Source of the DNA: UBA6165 sp044233745
GTDB lineage: Bacteria > Bacteroidota > Bacteroidia > Flavobacteriales_D > Crocinitomicaceae
Assembly (NCBI GenBank): GCA_044233745.1
Contig: JBIIJN010000063.1
Coordinates: 1-16,119 of the forward strand
Direction of reading: 5' to 3'
DNA length: 16,119 bases
In this document: in pieces, positions 14,707 through 16,119 of the stretch
Layout of the letters: each line of letters opens with the position of its first letter
How positions within the stretch are numbered: position 1 is the stretch's first letter
The notes under the pieces: model-generated
Database searches by the model: none
What the model was told of the DNA's origin: nothing
What the model saw: the letters and a program-made list of their open reading frames with translations, nothing else
Program-made: the position numbers and the translations under genes

Positions 14707-15300
14707 ATGATTCTACCCATTGTTGCCTACGGAGACCCAGTGTTGAAGCGTGTTGGCGATGAAATCGATGAAGACTATGAAGGTCTGCAAGAATTGATTG
14801 ACAACATGTTTGAGACGATGTACAATGCCCAAGGCGTTGGTTTGGCTGCGCCGCAAATTGGAAAATCGATTCGTTTGTTTATTGTGGACGGTTCGCCTTT
14901 TGCCGAAATTGAAGAAGGGGAGGAGCCTGATCCAAAGGCTGAAGGGATGGAAAACTTTTTAAAAGTATTCATCAATCCAATCATTGAAGAGGAAGACGGA
15001 GAAAGCTGGGGATTCAACGAAGGTTGTTTGAGTATTCCTAAAATTCGCGAAGAAGTGCAGCGCAAATCCAAGGTGCGAATTACTTATTACGATAGAGCAT
15101 GGAACTTCCACGAAGAAACTTATGAAGGTTATGCAGCGCGCATTATTCAGCATGAATACGACCATGTAGAAGGTGTTTTGTTTACCGACAGAATTTCGCC
15201 ATTGAAAAGAAAATTGTTGGCTAAGCGTTTGGCAAACATCACCAAAGGCATCGTTGATGTAGATTATAGAATGAAATTCCCCAATAAAAAAGGACGTTAA
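14707..15300 (+). CDS. def: Peptide deformylase
   Basis: Metalloenzyme that removes the N-formyl group from new proteins as they leave the ribosome; 197 residues. All three signature motifs are intact: motif 1 GVGLAAPQIG (43-52), motif 2 EGCLSIP (105-111, metal ligand Cys107) and motif 3 QHEYDH (148-153, ligands His149 and His153, catalytic Glu150). An acidic insertion between motifs 1 and 2 (about 64-85, EEGEEPDPKAEG) lengthens the protein compared with E. coli Def (about 170 residues). The start fits the deformylase N-terminus (ILPIVAYGDPVLKR). The next gene starts 10 bp after its stop and is probably co-transcribed. Confidence 0.97.
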   Translation: MILPIVAYGDPVLKRVGDEIDEDYEGLQELIDNMFETMYNAQGVGLAAPQIGKSIRLFIVDGSPFAEIEEGEEPDPKAEGMENFLKVFINPIIEEEDGESWGFNEGCLSIPKIREEVQRKSKVRITYYDRAWNFHEETYEGYAARIIQHEYDHVEGVLFTDRISPLKRKLLAKRLANITKGIVDVDYRMKFPNKKGR

Positions 15301-15310
15301 TTAATTGATT

Positions 15311-15853
15311 ATGAAAAAGTTAATTTTTATTTTAATACTAGGTTCCGCCGCCTTTGCAGCCTGTAAATCTGAACCAAAAACGGAGGTTGAAAACACGGAA
15401 TCATTCGACGAGCGCATTGAAATAGGGCAATTGGATTCAATTCGCACCGAACTCCAAAAAGCCATGCCCAATGTACCTATCGATTTGTACAAAAAGGCTA
15501 TAGCCATGCACTTGCAATTTGTAGAATACAACGCCGATGATAAATTTGCCCCAGTTGCTTTGGACTATGCCCAAGGTTATGCCGAGCAGATTCAAGATTT
15601 GCGGACATCGATCAATATCATCAAGCGAATTTTGAAGGAATATCCGGATTACAAAGGCAAAAAAATGTTGATGTACAGCAAAGCAACACACCACGATTTC
15701 TTAGGCGATGTGAACGAAGCCATTGCAGCCTATAAAGATTATTTGGCAGCATTCCCTAATCTTTCAGCCGATGAAAAAGCAGAAATTGAGGAATTGATTG
15801 AATTGGCACCGCTCAGTTTTGAGGAGCGCATTGAATTGCAGGGTGGAAAATAA
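15311..15853 (+). CDS. TPR-like lipoprotein downstream of def
   Basis: A 180-residue lipoprotein of unknown role. ATG 15311 is chosen over an in-frame TTG two codons upstream because MKKLIFILIL gives a classical signal, with lipobox AAC ending at Cys18. After a polar linker, the mature part is wholly helical in appearance. It has paired amphipathic helices typical of tetratricopeptide-like scaffolds, for example APVALDYAQGYAEQIQDL, SINIIKRILKEYPDY and GDVNEAIAAYKDYLAAFP. The last matches the TPR pattern best. Such domains usually bind partner proteins. It begins 10 bp after def, forming a probable two-gene unit, and ends at a hairpin terminator. Confidence 0.8.
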   Translation: MKKLIFILILGSAAFAACKSEPKTEVENTESFDERIEIGQLDSIRTELQKAMPNVPIDLYKKAIAMHLQFVEYNADDKFAPVALDYAQGYAEQIQDLRTSINIIKRILKEYPDYKGKKMLMYSKATHHDFLGDVNEAIAAYKDYLAAFPNLSADEKAEIEELIELAPLSFEERIELQGGK

Positions 15854-15884
15854 AATGCCACCAAGCCTTGACCTGATGGCATTT
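15853..15884. terminator. Hairpin between convergent genes
   Basis: AAATGCCA (15853-15860) pairs perfectly with TGGCATTT (15877-15884) around a 16-base loop. On the minus strand the stem runs into TTTTATTTT, a good intrinsic terminator for the TonB-receptor gene; on the plus strand the trailing T-run is only part of the stem. It probably works mainly for the minus-strand transcript, perhaps for both. Confidence 0.65.
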
Positions 15885-15904
15885 AAGTTGATTGCAACTA
15901 CAAT

Positions 15905-16119
15905 TTAAAACACCAGTTTTAAACTTCCCAAGAAATTGATTCCTGCCTGTGGGTAGAAATAATTTTCTGTGATCATAGCGCCTTCATAGATATAACTGAA
16001 AGTGTAGCCATTGTTTTCATAAAAACTATTCAAGGCGTTATTCACCAAGATTCCAAGGTGGATTTCTTTAAACAGCATGTCTTTTATCACATAATTCACG
16101 CGGAAATTGAGGTATGAAA
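15905..16119 (-). CDS. TonB-dependent receptor, C-terminal end (partial)
   Basis: The last 71 or so residues of a larger minus-strand protein; the frame stays open to the right edge of the window. The sequence has the typical closing strands of an outer-membrane TonB-dependent receptor barrel: LNFRVNYVI, HLGILVNNALNSFYENNGYTF, then YFYPQAGINFLGSLKLVF. The 'NN-x-x-x-x-FYENNGYT...YPQAGINF' pattern and the terminal aromatic Phe, needed for outer-membrane insertion, are standard in Bacteroidota receptors. Such proteins import siderophores, vitamins or glycans; the substrate cannot be told from this end. It converges with the TPR-like lipoprotein gene at the hairpin terminator. Confidence 0.88.
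   Translation of the reverse strand, partial: SYLNFRVNYVIKDMLFKEIHLGILVNNALNSFYENNGYTFSYIYEGAMITENYFYPQAGINFLGSLKLVF

Overview
The window looks like a chromosomal segment of a Bacteroidota bacterium, probably from the Flavobacteriia/Sphingobacteriia side. The evidence is promoter elements of the Bacteroidota type (TAnnTTTG at -7) before several genes, few Shine-Dalgarno sequences, a Rho factor with a large Asn/Gln-rich insertion, a DUF4199 protein, a SUI1-type factor, several lipoproteins and a TonB-dependent receptor end. No tRNA, rRNA, CRISPR array, transposase or phage gene was found. All family names rest on motif recognition by eye, not on a database search.

Layout. (1) About 1-3361, plus strand: four tightly coupled genes. 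They encode a membrane patatin-like phospholipase (5' end outside the window), a small exported beta-barrel-like protein, a GDPD-like lipoprotein and a SUI1/YciH-type initiation factor. All three junctions are 4-base start/stop overlaps. (2) 3362-6214: rho, with its own leader and a 267-bp NPNQ-coding minisatellite, then a DUF4199 membrane protein whose ATG shares one base with the rho stop. (3) 6215-9421: an arginase-family hydrolase and argS, two arginine-using enzymes separated by a 107-bp nested palindrome. (4) 9422-13276: an accessory-looking interval. It holds a lipoprotein that resembles the periplasmic part of ExbD, an AAA_14/DUF4143 ATPase behind an operator-like repeat cluster, a possible small ORF, a WG-repeat lipoprotein on the minus strand, and about 400 bp without a convincing gene. 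(5) 13277-15853: mnmE, def and a TPR-like lipoprotein. (6) 15854-16119: a terminator hairpin and, on the minus strand, the 3' end of a TonB-dependent receptor.

How the genes fit together. The first operon combines an acyl-ester hydrolase with a phosphodiesterase, which suggests envelope lipid turnover. rho, SUI1, argS, mnmE and def are information-processing genes. The most unusual items are the nested palindrome between the arginase gene and argS, the lipid-anchored ExbD-like protein, the repeat cluster before the ATPase, and the long Rho low-complexity tract.
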